A stretch of DNA of 64,000 bases from Alphaproteobacteria bacterium (GTDB lineage: Bacteria > Pseudomonadota > Alphaproteobacteria > Sphingomonadales > Sphingomonadaceae): the NCBI GenBank assembly GCA_018823325.1, contig JAHJIJ010000015.1, forward strand, positions 124,001 to 188,000, read 5' to 3'. Positions within the stretch are counted from its first letter, which is position 1. Each line of letters opens with the position of its first letter. Below the pieces are notes generated by a model, which saw only the letters and a program-made list of their open reading frames with translations, was not told the DNA's origin and did no database searches. A program made the translations under genes and the position numbers. Below are positions 9,350-18,510 of this stretch, piece after piece.

Positions 9350-10153
9350 TCAGAAAGGCAGCCAGTTCCGCTTCTCGCTGAACTTCATGTAGCCGGCATT
9401 CACACCAAGCCGGTATCCAACGCCCAGCCGGATGGGGATGAGCACGATGTCGCCCCAGCGCATGTAGCTCGCGTTGAAGCCGCCCACGAGATAGGCAGCG
9501 CCCTCTCCGGCCGGGAAGCGCTTGTACAGCTCCTGGCTGTCGTAAAGATTGTAGACCAGCACGAAGGTCTTGGCCGCGTTGCCGCCAAGATCGAAGCCGA
9601 TCGACGGCCCCGTCCAGTAAACATCCCGCTGCCCCTCGATCTTGTGGAACAGCGTGCCGGAGCCGTAGCGCAGCCCGACACCGATGGCGCCCGAGGCCTC
9701 GCGCCCGGCGATATAAGCGATTGGTTCACCCTGATCGCGCAGGATATTCTCGATGATGCCGGCCAGCCCTTCGGCGCCCTGGCCGAAAACGCCTTCTGCC
9801 GCGCCGATCAGATCATCCTTCTTATAGGTATTGGCGGCGGCATTCTCCGGCATACCGGCGGGCGGCGCCTCGGCAGTCGTGCCTGCCGGCGGAACGGGCG
9901 GCGGACTCGTCGCGGGATCGGTATAGACCGGGTCGGCAGGCGGATAGGTCGGCGCCGGCTCTGCCTGTTGCGTGTCGGACGGCAAAGGTGTCTGAGCTGC
10001 CGGAGCCCCCGGTGCGAGATCGGCATCAATCTGGGTGTTCGGATCGACCGTGCTGATCTGCGCGGATGCAGGCGCAGCGGCCAGGCCTGCACAGGCCACC
10101 AGCGCGAGCGCCCATCTGATGAGAGGCTGCAACGGTGCTCTCGTCCGGTTCAT
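9350..10153 (-). CDS. DUF1134 (EipA-type) envelope protein
   Basis: A 267-residue exported protein. Residues 1-31 are a Sec signal ending APASAQ. A Pro/Ala/Thr-rich low-complexity stretch (about 40-110) is followed by the DUF1134 domain (about 113-267, e.g. GLRYGSGTLFHKIEG and YWTGPSIGFDLGGNAAKTFVLVYNL). DUF1134 includes Brucella EipA, a periplasmic protein linked to envelope integrity. It stands alone between yghU and plsC, and its molecular function is unknown. Confidence 0.85.
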   Translation of the reverse strand: MNRTRAPLQPLIRWALALVACAGLAAAPASAQISTVDPNTQIDADLAPGAPAAQTPLPSDTQQAEPAPTYPPADPVYTDPATSPPPVPPAGTTAEAPPAGMPENAAANTYKKDDLIGAAEGVFGQGAEGLAGIIENILRDQGEPIAYIAGREASGAIGVGLRYGSGTLFHKIEGQRDVYWTGPSIGFDLGGNAAKTFVLVYNLYDSQELYKRFPAGEGAAYLVGGFNASYMRWGDIVLIPIRLGVGYRLGVNAGYMKFSEKRNWLPF

Positions 10154-10279
10154 TCAATCGTCTCCCGCAATCATCGTGCCGCAGTATCGCCCGCACGACG
10201 AAAACTCCGCTTAACCATAGCTATCTGCCCGCGCGGATGAAACGACAATGAACGAACGGCGAGTCGAATCGATTTCGCG

Positions 10280-11026
10280 TCAAACCGAATCCACAAACTC
10301 TGCCGTCTCCGGCCCGTTGAGCGCGTTGATGGCCACATGAACACGTCGCTCGGCCTCCGCGCGCGGCAGGCCGGCGGGAATGAGCGCACCGAGACGATAT
10401 GTGATTGTCCCGGGTCGCTTGAGGAAGCTGTTCCGGGGAGAAAGGCGGCCGGTGTCCAGCGCCACGGGCAATACTGGTACACCGAGCACCTTGTACAGCC
10501 CGGCAAAGCCCGCCTTGAGTGGAGCGCGTTCGCCGTGGGGAACGCGCGTCCCTTCGGGATACAGGAGAACCGGCCGACCATCAGCGAAGGCAGCGCGCGC
10601 CTCGGCACGGATCCCCCGCAAGGCACTGGCGCCGCCCTTGCGATCCACGATGATCAGCCCGTAAGCCTTCGCCACCGCCCCCCAGACGGGAATGCTGCCC
10701 AACTCACGCTTGGCGGCAATGACCGGGCGCTGAAAGAGCATGACAGCATCCAGCGTCTCGAACATGGATTCATGCTTGGAAACGATGAACACCGGCTCGT
10801 TGGGAAAATCGCCTTCCACGACGATCTTCTGGCCCAGCACCCAGCGCGCTAGGAACCGATGAATGCGCGACCAGACCTCCGCGAGGGGCACGACCTTGCG
10901 AGCACCGAACGGCATGACGCTCAGGCAGGCCAGCAGCAAAAGCACGGTCATGCCATAAAACAGCACGGCGAATAGCGCAGAGCGGATGAACGCAACGACC
11001 GTACCGAGCGGCGAGAGCGGTGGCAT
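10280..11026 (-). CDS. plsC: 1-acyl-sn-glycerol-3-phosphate acyltransferase
   Basis: Membrane-bound acyltransferase of 248 residues that makes phosphatidic acid. A hydrophobic segment spans about residues 8-38. Motif I is SKHESMFE at 83-90, an H(X4)E form instead of the textbook H(X4)D, and motif III is YPEGTR near 156-161. It lies 18 bases after the YdcF-like gene in the same orientation, at the end of the ftsE-ftsX-ydcF-plsC run. Confidence 0.9.
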   Translation of the reverse strand: MPPLSPLGTVVAFIRSALFAVLFYGMTVLLLLACLSVMPFGARKVVPLAEVWSRIHRFLARWVLGQKIVVEGDFPNEPVFIVSKHESMFETLDAVMLFQRPVIAAKRELGSIPVWGAVAKAYGLIIVDRKGGASALRGIRAEARAAFADGRPVLLYPEGTRVPHGERAPLKAGFAGLYKVLGVPVLPVALDTGRLSPRNSFLKRPGTITYRLGALIPAGLPRAEAERRVHVAINALNGPETAEFVDSV

Positions 11027-11044
11027 GAGTCTTCCTCCCCCGGC

Positions 11045-11575
11045 TCAGATGCCGAGCAGACCGGCAACCCGGCGCAGCAGATATTTGTGATATTCTCGCA
11101 GGAGCACGGCGAGACTGGGGTTCGACCGCACGGCATCCGGCACGATGCGGATCGAGCGATCGAGCTGCCGGGACAGCTCGTAACGCGCGCGGCGCATGTG
11201 CCAGTCAGCCGTGATGATCCGCATGGAGGTGTAGCCATTGCGGCGGAGCCACTGGCTCGTTTCGATGGCGTTGGAGCGGGTATCGATGGCCTCGCGACCA
11301 AGCGTGATGCAGCACCGCATCATCTCGGGCGAGACCTTGTAGAGCGCTGCAAATTCGCCGCGCTTCACATCACGGTCGACACCTGAGACCAGCATGTGCC
11401 GGCTTTGCTCCCGCCGCAGCAGCGCCAGGCCGCGGTCGATCCGCCCCGCCGAGCCGGTGAGCACGACGATGGCGTCGGTCTTCTCGTCATCATGCGGCTG
11501 AGGCAGCAGCAAGGCGAACCAGGCGAACCCCAGCGCCCAGCCGAGAACAATGACTGCCAGGAAACGCCGGATCAC
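11045..11575 (-). CDS. YdcF-like DUF218 membrane protein
   Basis: A 176-residue protein with one N-terminal membrane segment (about 4-24), then the DUF218 fold: DAIVVLTGSAGRIDRGLALLRR near 35-56, a central SGVDRDV stretch and DTRSNAIETSQWLRRNGY near 100-117. The family is often placed in envelope or cell-wall metabolism, but the biochemistry is unsettled. Its start overlaps the ftsX stop by four bases, so it is probably translated with the cell-division genes. Confidence 0.85.
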   Translation of the reverse strand: MIRRFLAVIVLGWALGFAWFALLLPQPHDDEKTDAIVVLTGSAGRIDRGLALLRREQSRHMLVSGVDRDVKRGEFAALYKVSPEMMRCCITLGREAIDTRSNAIETSQWLRRNGYTSMRIITADWHMRRARYELSRQLDRSIRIVPDAVRSNPSLAVLLREYHKYLLRRVAGLLGI

Positions 11576-12486
11576 AGCGAGCGCTCCAGAGCCCGGCGCA
11601 ACGTGATACGCGCCGAAAGCGATGCGACGCCCACGCCAGCGACCGGCAGAAGCGGGAAGATGACCCAGGCAATGCCGGGCAGCGAGGCACTGCTCACCAG
11701 ATCGGACGCGACCGCCTGCATGGATCGACCCACGAGGATGATCACGACTGTCGCAGCAATATAGCCGACGACCCCGCCGAACAGCGCATCCAGCATCATG
11801 CGACGCTGGAACAGACGCACGACCTGAGCATCCGTCGCGCCAAGCATGTGCATGATGTCGATGGTGCCGCGATGCGTCGCATGCGCACCGCGCGCCGCGA
11901 GAACCACGACCGCTCCGGTAGCGAAGGCCATGAGCGCCACGACAGCAAAGGCAAGGAAGCCGATGGTGCCGACCAGCCTGGCGAGCGGCGAGAGATAATC
12001 GGCATGCGGCTCCACGCGAGCATTGGCGTTGATGTCTTTCACCGCCTTGTCGAGCAGCGCCAGCCGTTCCGCCCGCGCGCTTTCGGGGGCCAGCAGATCG
12101 GCATCCACCAGCGCCGGCAGCGGCACATCCGCAATCTGTAGATCATTGCCCAGCCAGGGGGCCAGTTGCGCGGCCAGTTCGCTCTCCGGCACCACGCGGA
12201 TGGCGCCGACATCTTCCGCCTGCTCCAGCAGCACGACGATGCGGCGCACGGCTTGTCCGCGCACCTCTGGATCGGCTTCGGCAACCTGCACGGTGACACG
12301 GCCCGAGACCTCCTCCACCAGCGCGCGCGCACCCTGGTTGAGCGCAAGCCCGGCGCCCGTCGCCAGCACGGTGAGGAACATCATGATCGCGATGACCCAG
12401 GGCATTGGCCCGGTCAGCCGGCCCTGCGGCAGCAGAGGCCCCGGCCGATAGGGGCGGCTCATGCCCTCAAGAGGATTGCGCGCCAT
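11572..12486 (-). CDS. ftsX: cell division protein FtsX
   Basis: Membrane half of the FtsEX ABC complex, which controls septal peptidoglycan hydrolysis. In its 304 residues one N-terminal membrane segment (about 28-48) is followed by a periplasmic domain (about 50-165) and three C-terminal membrane segments (about 170-290), the FtsX/MacB-like permease layout, with HRGTIDIMHMLGATDAQV between them. It starts three bases after the ftsE stop. Confidence 0.9.
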   Translation of the reverse strand: MARNPLEGMSRPYRPGPLLPQGRLTGPMPWVIAIMMFLTVLATGAGLALNQGARALVEEVSGRVTVQVAEADPEVRGQAVRRIVVLLEQAEDVGAIRVVPESELAAQLAPWLGNDLQIADVPLPALVDADLLAPESARAERLALLDKAVKDINANARVEPHADYLSPLARLVGTIGFLAFAVVALMAFATGAVVVLAARGAHATHRGTIDIMHMLGATDAQVVRLFQRRMMLDALFGGVVGYIAATVVIILVGRSMQAVASDLVSSASLPGIAWVIFPLLPVAGVGVASLSARITLRRALERSL

Positions 12487-12489
12487 GGC

Positions 12490-13227
12490 TCAGGCCGATC
12501 CGGGGTAACGCGGTGCGGGGCGATGAGGCGAGGAGAGCGCGCTCACACCATCCTCACCCTCGATCGGCGCAAGCCGGCCGCCCTCCAGCCGCATCGTCCG
12601 CGCACCCGAGACCTTGCCGAGCAAGGCGGTATCATGCGTCGCGACGACGATAGTGGTGCCGAGCTTGTTGAGTGCTTCGAACAGCGTGATGAGCCGGGTC
12701 GCCATGTCCCGATCCACGTTGCCGGTTGGCTCGTCGGCCACCAGCAGTTCGGGCCGACCGATGACTGCGCGGGCAATGGCGACGCGCTGCTGCTCTCCGC
12801 CGGAGAGGGTCGCTGGCAAGGCGTGGGCGCGGTCAGACAGGCCCACCCAGTGCAGCATTTCTTCCACCGGCGGACGGATCTGATCCTCGTTCACGCCCGA
12901 GAGGCGCAGCGGCAGCGCAACATTATCGAACGCGGAGAGATGCGGGACCAGCCGGAAATCCTGGAACACAACGCCGATGCGCCGCCGGAAACCGGGCAGA
13001 CGGGCGCGCGGCAAGGTCACGATGTCCGCATCGAACAGCCGAATGGCGCCGCGACTGGGGCGCTGGGCGAGATAAAGCAGCTTGAGCAGCGAGGTCTTGC
13101 CCGCGCCAGAGGCGCCGGTAAGAAAATAGAACGCGCCTTCGTCGAGCGAGAAGCTGAGATCGGACAGCGTTTCCGGGCCAGGCCCATACCGCAGCCCGAC
13201 ATTCTCGAACTGGACTATTCTAGCCAT
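12490..13227 (-). CDS. ftsE: cell division ATP-binding protein FtsE
   Basis: ATPase subunit of FtsEX, 245 residues. Walker A is GASGAGKTS near 35, the Q-loop is [15 protein letters not shown] near 83, the ABC signature is [14 protein letters not shown] near 137 and Walker B is [10 protein letters not shown] near 158. The start was placed at ATG 13227 because the protein there begins [14 protein letters not shown], as FtsE proteins do; the open frame runs 25 codons further upstream without homology. It is first in the ftsE-ftsX-ydcF-plsC run. Confidence 0.93.
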   Translation of the reverse strand: MARIVQFENVGLRYGPGPETLSDLSFSLDEGAFYFLTGASGAGKTSLLKLLYLAQRPSRGAIRLFDADIVTLPRARLPGFRRRIGVVFQDFRLVPHLSAFDNVALPLRLSGVNEDQIRPPVEEMLHWVGLSDRAHALPATLSGGEQQRVAIARAVIGRPELLVADEPTGNVDRDMATRLITLFEALNKLGTTIVVATHDTALLGKVSGARTMRLEGGRLAPIEGEDGVSALSSPHRPAPRYPGSA

Positions 13228-13446
13228 CGCGGCGCTTGCATGTCCCCATTGATGGCGCGCGGCTTTGCCCGCGCCCATGATCTGCCGCGCCGTGCATGGC
13301 ACAGCCCCCCATGGCGAGCAAGGTCGGGCGGCAATGAAGCAGGGGTTCTTGATAAGCCGGGCATCTCTGCGGCCAAGATCGCCGCACCGTCACGAAGCTG
13401 AAACGCCTGCTTGCTCTCGCCGGGAAAGCGGTGTTTATGGGGCGCG

Positions 13447-14289
13447 ATGATCCTCGTTTGCCCTCAATGCGCCACACGCTATGTCGTGCCCGATAGCGCA
13501 ATTGGTGCCGCGGGCCGTCAGGTCCGGTGCGCATCCTGCCGTCACAGCTGGTTTCAGGAAGGCGTGCAGGTCCAGCGCTCCGAGCCGGCCATGGCTGAAG
13601 CGGAGGCCGGCGTTTCGGCCAGCACAGCGATGGCATCGCCGCCTGAGACGCCTGCAACATCCTCGCCTCCCACCCAGAGCGCAGATGAGCCCGAGACCGC
13701 GCTCGCAGAGGGAGCGCCCGCGCCGGCAATGGCAGAAGCCAGTGCCCCGGCGCCAACCGCCCCGCGTCACGATCCGATCGAGCCAGCGAGCACGGCCACG
13801 CCGACGCAGGAGTTCGTCCATTATCCGGATGACGATCAGGAAATCCCGACACGCGGGCGGCGCAACCCCGCCAAATTGTGGACGGCCGCGGCGCTTGCCT
13901 TCTTCGTCATCGTCAGCCTCGCCGGCGGGGCGCTTGCCTATTTCGGCCCGCCCAACTGGGCCGTTGCCCTGGGCTTTGGCGGCCAGCAAGCCAACTCCGG
14001 CCTCAATTTCTACCTGCCCAAGCCGCCCGAACGCCGCAACCTGCCGACCGGCGAGGAATATTTCGCGTTCAGCGCCCGCATCCTCAATGACAGCGATCAG
14101 GAACTCTCCGTGCCGCCCGTCGTCGTCGAACTGCGCGACGATCAGGGACGGCTGGTCTTCAGCTGGATGACCAAGGCGGACAAATCCACCCTGAAGCCCA
14201 ATGAGGAAGCGCGCGTTTCCGAGAGCCGGCTGGACATTCCGAAGAACGCACGGAACCTGGAACTCAGGTTCGTCGATAACGCGAGCTGA
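13447..14289 (+). CDS. zinc-ribbon (MJ0042) and DUF3426 membrane protein
   Basis: A 280-residue protein that diverges from ftsE. Residues 1-38 form an MJ0042-type zinc ribbon (CPQC at 5-8, CASC near 31-34). An Ala/Pro-rich acidic linker (about 45-135) leads to one membrane segment (about 145-165) and a C-terminal DUF3426 domain (about 190-280). The family is common beside ftsEX in alphaproteobacteria and its role is unknown. The end overlaps the convergent MATE gene by 26 bases. Confidence 0.85.
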   Translation: MILVCPQCATRYVVPDSAIGAAGRQVRCASCRHSWFQEGVQVQRSEPAMAEAEAGVSASTAMASPPETPATSSPPTQSADEPETALAEGAPAPAMAEASAPAPTAPRHDPIEPASTATPTQEFVHYPDDDQEIPTRGRRNPAKLWTAAALAFFVIVSLAGGALAYFGPPNWAVALGFGGQQANSGLNFYLPKPPERRNLPTGEEYFAFSARILNDSDQELSVPPVVVELRDDQGRLVFSWMTKADKSTLKPNEEARVSESRLDIPKNARNLELRFVDNAS

Positions 14290-15637
14290 TCTGCCAGAAA
14301 CGGGCGGCCTGCAGGAGCATCGCCGCCGCCATGCCGAGGGCCGCGGCAAAGGCAAGGCCTGCTGCCCCCCAGTCTTGCGTATAACCGTACCAGCCGGCGA
14401 CACCCATCACGCCGAAGAAGGCGATGATGCCGTTGATGCTGGCGACCACCTGATCGCCCAGCGACCGTAGCGCCGCCACGAAGATTGCCTGCAGCCCATC
14501 GCACAGGATGAAAGGCGCGAGAATGAGCAGCATGACGAGCGCTTCGCGCGCAACGGCCTGTTCCGCCGTCAGCCCGGCAATGATCGGCCGCGCGAAGATC
14601 AGATAGACGAGCACGACTGCGCCCATGAACAAAACGGAGAGGCCACAGGCGATCATCGTGCGCATGCGCGCTTCCCATGGCTCGCCTGCGCCCACGGCAT
14701 TGCCGACCCGCACGCCCGCAGCCGACCCAAGACCGAGCGCGAGCGCAAAGCCGAGATTATGCAGCGACAGCATGACCTGAAAACCGCCGGCAACCACCTC
14801 GCCCATGCGCGTGGAGAGGACCATGAGATAGGAGAACCCCAGCACCTCCAGCGCCGCGCCAATGCCCGGCATCGCGCCAAATCGAACGATCGCACCAATG
14901 CCGCTGAGCGCGCTGCGCCATGCCGCGAGATCGAGCCGGCGCAGCCCCCGCTCCGGCGCACCCGGCAGGGTCCAGGCCATATAGGCCATGGCTAGGCCGC
15001 CGCCTAAAGAGGTCAGCGAAGTCGCAAGCGCTGCGCCGAACGCCCCCATCGCCGGAAAGCCGAGATGCCCAAGCGCCATGGCCCAGGTGAGCACGGCATT
15101 CACCGGCAGGGTCGCAAGATTGACGATCAGCACACGACGCGGAGCGCTCACGCCCTCCAGAAAATAGGCGCAGCCGATGGATAGCATCTGCCCCGGCAGG
15201 CCAATCATCATGGCGATGAGCACAAGCGCACCTGGGCCCACCAGATCCGGCGCGACGCCGGTGAGCGCGAGCAGCGGCTGCGCGAACAGGGCAATGACGA
15301 GCGCACTGGGAATGCCGAGCAGCAGGCCCGTGAGCACCGCTTCCCGCCAGAGCGCACCGGTGCGCGGCAGATCGCCGCCGCCATCGGCCCGGCTGGTGAA
15401 CACGATGACGCCGGACATGCCCGCGAGCAGCAGCATGAGGATGACGAACATCACCACTCGCCCGGCCGCCAGCGCACCCAGCTCGCTAGTCCCTGCATAG
15501 CCAACCACCGTCACATCGACGAGGTGCATGATCGTCCAGTTGAGATTGGTGAGCACGATCGGCCAGGCAAGCCAGGACATGCGGCGAGCCTCGGCCAAAA
15601 GACCGGTATGACGAGGTGGCGTGGCAGGGAGCGTCAT
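14264..15637 (-). CDS. MATE family efflux transporter
   Basis: Inner-membrane exporter of 457 residues with 12 predicted membrane segments in two similar halves, as in MatE/NorM antiporters that expel drugs or cationic dyes in exchange for Na+ or H+. Supporting blocks are the N-terminal WPIVLTNLNWTIMHLVDVTVVG and the repeat in the second half near residues 240-265 (FGAMPGIGAALEVLGFSYLMVL). Its C-terminus overlaps the DUF3426 gene by 26 bases. The substrate is unknown. Confidence 0.88.
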   Translation of the reverse strand: MTLPATPPRHTGLLAEARRMSWLAWPIVLTNLNWTIMHLVDVTVVGYAGTSELGALAAGRVVMFVILMLLLAGMSGVIVFTSRADGGGDLPRTGALWREAVLTGLLLGIPSALVIALFAQPLLALTGVAPDLVGPGALVLIAMMIGLPGQMLSIGCAYFLEGVSAPRRVLIVNLATLPVNAVLTWAMALGHLGFPAMGAFGAALATSLTSLGGGLAMAYMAWTLPGAPERGLRRLDLAAWRSALSGIGAIVRFGAMPGIGAALEVLGFSYLMVLSTRMGEVVAGGFQVMLSLHNLGFALALGLGSAAGVRVGNAVGAGEPWEARMRTMIACGLSVLFMGAVVLVYLIFARPIIAGLTAEQAVAREALVMLLILAPFILCDGLQAIFVAALRSLGDQVVASINGIIAFFGVMGVAGWYGYTQDWGAAGLAFAAALGMAAAMLLQAARFWQISSRYRRT

Positions 15638-16057
15638 GAGGGGGTTCGATCTGGGTTGTTCAGGGGTGTGGGAAGGCGCGCGTCAGAAGGAAATCTGCGC
15701 CCGGTGACAGCAGCACGATTCGCGCAGCGGACGCGAGGATGCGCCGGCGCGGCAGACAATCTGATCTCCGGCGCAGCCGGTCGGCATCGGGTCATTCCTT
15801 CCGCGCAGCCTCTCGCCGGACCATCGGGATCGACGCCCATCGACTGCAAAAAACGAGATAATTCCGCCAGCCGCCAATGCGGCGACGTGCTGCTGGATCG
15901 CCTGTGCAGCCGCGCAAGTCAAGCCGCGCCAGACCGCCGCCACACGGCGCCACGCGCTATATTGCAGGCAAGTGAGATGGACAGTTGCATGCCCCCAAAC
16001 CCTTTGCTAAAGGCCGCCGCCTACCCGGGAGCCGGTCGGTTCCCAACCCCCTGATGT
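15638..16057. other. 420-base intergenic region before tRNA-Leu
   Basis: No convincing gene. It must carry the MATE promoter at the left and the tRNA promoter at the right. A weak sigma70-like pair on the plus strand (TTGCAT 15985-15990, 17-base gap, TAAAGG 16008-16013) is the best candidate for tRNA transcription. Open frames here have unlikely composition and no recognisable domain. Confidence 0.4.
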
Positions 16058-16144
16058 GCGGTCGTGGCGGAACTGGTAGACGCGCAACGTTGAGGTCGTT
16101 GTGGGCGAAAGCCCGTGGAAGTTCGAGTCTTCTCGACCGCACCA
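16058..16144 (+). tRNA. tRNA-Leu (anticodon GAG)
   Basis: An 87-base class II tRNA. The acceptor arms are GCGGTCG (16058-16064) and CGACCGC (16134-16140), with discriminator A and an encoded CCA (16142-16144). The anticodon arm is CAACG-TTGAGGT-CGTTG, giving anticodon GAG, which reads CUC/CUU. A long variable arm (TGGGCGAAAGCCCG) and the T-loop TTCGAGT complete the leucine tRNA. The accessory island starts right after it, so the tRNA may mark an integration hot spot. Confidence 0.95.
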
Positions 16145-16410
16145 TTCAGTCCCATGTCACTCTACACATTCGATAATCTCGCGCCTAGCCGTCAGAACCT
16201 CGCAGTTCCGCGCCATTTGCGGCGCGCCCTTGCGGTCCTGCAGTCGAGATCGTCTCTTGAAGAGAGACTTGCCGTTCATCTTCTAGCCCCGTCTCAGTGG
16301 GATAAAATAGTGACCGCAGGTCCAGCATCGCAGGCATGCCATCTTGAGTGCTCGAACGAGAACGGGCGCCTAATCGCGCCCACGTCGAATCTCACTCATC
16401 GCTGCTGAGT
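16145..16410. other. intergenic between tRNA-Leu and the recombinase tail
   Basis: About 270 bases with no gene I can support. If the island integrated here, its left end should lie in this stretch. I found no copy of the tRNA 3' end elsewhere in the window by eye. Confidence 0.4.
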
Positions 16411-16562
16411 TCAGCCGAACCCGAGTGCGTGCCGCTGCGCATCCCAAGCGAGCGGCAGCTCTATCCGGGTGAGCGACTTTGCGGTGAGCGTCTCGGGCTG
16501 GCGACCTTCGAGGATCGCGGTGATGATGTCGGGTGCCATGCATGCCAGCGCGGCCAGCTTTC
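16411..16562 (-). pseudogene. frameshifted C-terminal tail of the serine recombinase
   Basis: In a different minus-strand frame from the recombinase, and directly after its stop, the sequence encodes LRKLAALACMAP, then DIITAILEGRQPETLTAKSL and LPLAWDAQRHALGFG before a TGA at 16411-16413. This is the conserved ending of alphaproteobacterial recombinase-family proteins of this type. The intact protein should therefore be about 50 residues longer, and a small indel just before 16565 has broken the frame. Confidence 0.8.
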
Positions 16563-18080
16563 TCAGTCGCGTCCGGCAGCGCCGATGGCGTTGAGCGATT
16601 GGGTCGGATTGGCCATGATGAGCTGACGGGCCTCATAGGCTTCGGCGATCAGTGCGATGAGCTTGTCGTCGCGTTTTGGTGTCGGAGCTACTGAGGGTCC
16701 GGGGATCACCAGCCTGAGCTGATGGCCACGCCGGACCTTCATCACCGGCAGCGTCAGCAGGACTGGATCGAGCGCATCCGAGGCAGCCGTGATCCCAAGC
16801 AGGGTCGCTAATCGTTGCCGATCGACTCTCAGCTCGACCCGATCCTCATGAATGTCGATGCGCGGGGCGATCGTGCTCAGGATCTCCAACCGCTCATTGG
16901 GTACACCCGACCCAATGCTTGCCGCCTTCACTCTTGCCATCGCGATAGCGTCACCGAGTTGCTTGGCAGATTGGTCGCTGGCGAGGCTAATGATCATGTG
17001 GTCGTCGCTGAGCAACTGGGCCAGCCGGTCGCATACCAACCGCTCAAGGTCAGGAGCGGTAACCCGCCATGCCGGCTTGCCATCGAGCCGGTCGGAACGG
17101 GTCACATAATAGAGGTAGCGCTGCCTAGTTGTATTGCTCCTCTTCGAGGCATGGCTGGGAGACATCGTCCTGCCTTCGCCGTCGAACAAGAACCCCGTGA
17201 GCAGGCTGGGCTTGAGCGCCCGAGTGCGCCTCGACGATCCGGACGCGCTGACCTTGAGTTTTTCCTGCACCGCATCGAACAGCTCGGCTGAGACGATGGG
17301 TGGATGATCGCCGGGAAAGTATGTTCCTTTGTGCCCCATCTCACCCACATAGATGCGGTTGGCGAGCAGATGATACAGCGTGCCACGCCTAAACAGGCAG
17401 CCGCCGCGATGTGGTCCGCTCACGCGTTGCTGGATCTTGGTGCGATAGCCGCGCCGGCTGAGTTCTTGTGCCAGCGCCGCTACCGAAGGCAGCTCCAGAT
17501 ACAGCTGCATGATATCGCGCACTTGGCCCGCTTCGATCTCGCTCACCACCAGCTTGCGGTCCTGGACATCATAGCCAAGTGGCACCGGGCCTCCCATCCA
17601 CATGCCTTTGCGCTTCGACGCTGCGATCTTGTCGCGGATGCGCTCGCCGGTCACCTCACGTTCGAACTGGGCGAACGAGAGCAGCATGTTCAGGGTAAGC
17701 CGTCCCATGCTGGTTGTGGTGTTGAACGACTGGGTGATCGACACGAAGCTCGCCTGTGCGCCATCGAGCACATCGACGATCTTGGCAAAGTCGGCGAGAC
17801 TGCGGGTGAGCCGGTCGATCTTGTAGACGAGGATGACATTGATCCGGCCTGCGGCCACATCAGCGAGCAGTCGCTTGAGGCCCGGCCGCTCCATATTGCC
17901 GCCAGAGAACCCGCCGTCGTCGTAGCGCTCCTTTGCGAGTATCCAGCCTTCATGACGCTGGCTGAGCGCATAGGCCGCACACGCCTCATATTGGGCATCG
18001 AGGCTGTTGAACGCCTGATCGAGACCATCCTCGGTGGACTTGCGGGTATACACCGCACAGCGCAATGTTCGCTCAGCCAT
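16563..18080 (-). CDS. serine site-specific recombinase (C-terminally frameshifted)
   Basis: Large serine recombinase, 505 residues as read. The resolvase domain (about 5-150) has the catalytic serine in YTRKST (Ser15), DGGFSGGNMERPGL near 54 and YKIDRLTRS near 86. A recombinase domain (about 170-270) and zinc-beta-ribbon-like region (about 290-370) follow. Such enzymes catalyse attP x attB integration or excision. Its start overlaps the DUF2924 stop by 8 bases. The frame ends early and the family tail continues in another frame at 16411-16562; the tail is outside the catalytic domain, so activity may be lost or only altered. Confidence 0.88.
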   Translation of the reverse strand: MAERTLRCAVYTRKSTEDGLDQAFNSLDAQYEACAAYALSQRHEGWILAKERYDDGGFSGGNMERPGLKRLLADVAAGRINVILVYKIDRLTRSLADFAKIVDVLDGAQASFVSITQSFNTTTSMGRLTLNMLLSFAQFEREVTGERIRDKIAASKRKGMWMGGPVPLGYDVQDRKLVVSEIEAGQVRDIMQLYLELPSVAALAQELSRRGYRTKIQQRVSGPHRGGCLFRRGTLYHLLANRIYVGEMGHKGTYFPGDHPPIVSAELFDAVQEKLKVSASGSSRRTRALKPSLLTGFLFDGEGRTMSPSHASKRSNTTRQRYLYYVTRSDRLDGKPAWRVTAPDLERLVCDRLAQLLSDDHMIISLASDQSAKQLGDAIAMARVKAASIGSGVPNERLEILSTIAPRIDIHEDRVELRVDRQRLATLLGITAASDALDPVLLTLPVMKVRRGHQLRLVIPGPSVAPTPKRDDKLIALIAEAYEARQLIMANPTQSLNAIGAAGRD

Positions 18081-18510
18081 GACTGCGGAGCCCGAAGAAG
18101 CGTGGTCCCGACCACTGCGCGCCGGTTACCGCCCGGGCGATCATGCTGAGCGAACGATAATGCTGTCCTTCCCATGTGAATCCATCTTCACGGACGTCCA
18201 CTACAATGGTGCGACCGTTCCACTCGCGCACCAGCCGCGCACCAGGCGTGAGTGATATAGCGGTTCGAGGCGTTGCCGCTGTGGCTGGGCTAGCGTCCCC
18301 GATACGCGCGAGCTCTCGCGCCACAAGAGCGGGCAGACCCCCGAGCCGCTTCTCCTGCAACCGCTGGGCGAGCAGCCGTCGTTGCAGGCCTACGGCGACC
18401 GAAGGCAAAGGCTCATCGGTGAGCGAGGTCCAGGTCTCGGCCAGCTGTGCTGCCGGCATCGCCGACAGCACAGCCAGTTCCTTGGCGAGGCTCTTGGACG
18501 CCCCTCTCAT
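18073..18510 (-). CDS. DUF2924 domain protein
   Basis: A 145-residue protein. The N-terminal half is helical (LAVLSAMPAAQLAETW, then LLAQRLQEKRLGGL). The C-terminal half is GARLVREWNGRTIVVDVREDGFTWEGQHYRSLSMIARAVTG, the DUF2924 hallmark, a small beta-rich fold often met beside recombinases in alphaproteobacteria. It overlaps the DUF3489 gene by four bases and the recombinase by eight, so the three are one transcription unit. A helper role in DNA binding or recombination is a guess from context. Confidence 0.8.
   Translation of the reverse strand: MRGASKSLAKELAVLSAMPAAQLAETWTSLTDEPLPSVAVGLQRRLLAQRLQEKRLGGLPALVARELARIGDASPATAATPRTAISLTPGARLVREWNGRTIVVDVREDGFTWEGQHYRSLSMIARAVTGAQWSGPRFFGLRSHG

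Noticed and set aside
16370..16636. Separate 88-residue minus-strand protein downstream of the recombinase
   Set aside because: It overlaps the recombinase end in a third frame with implausible His/Arg-rich content. The real coding signal here is the recombinase tail in a different frame.
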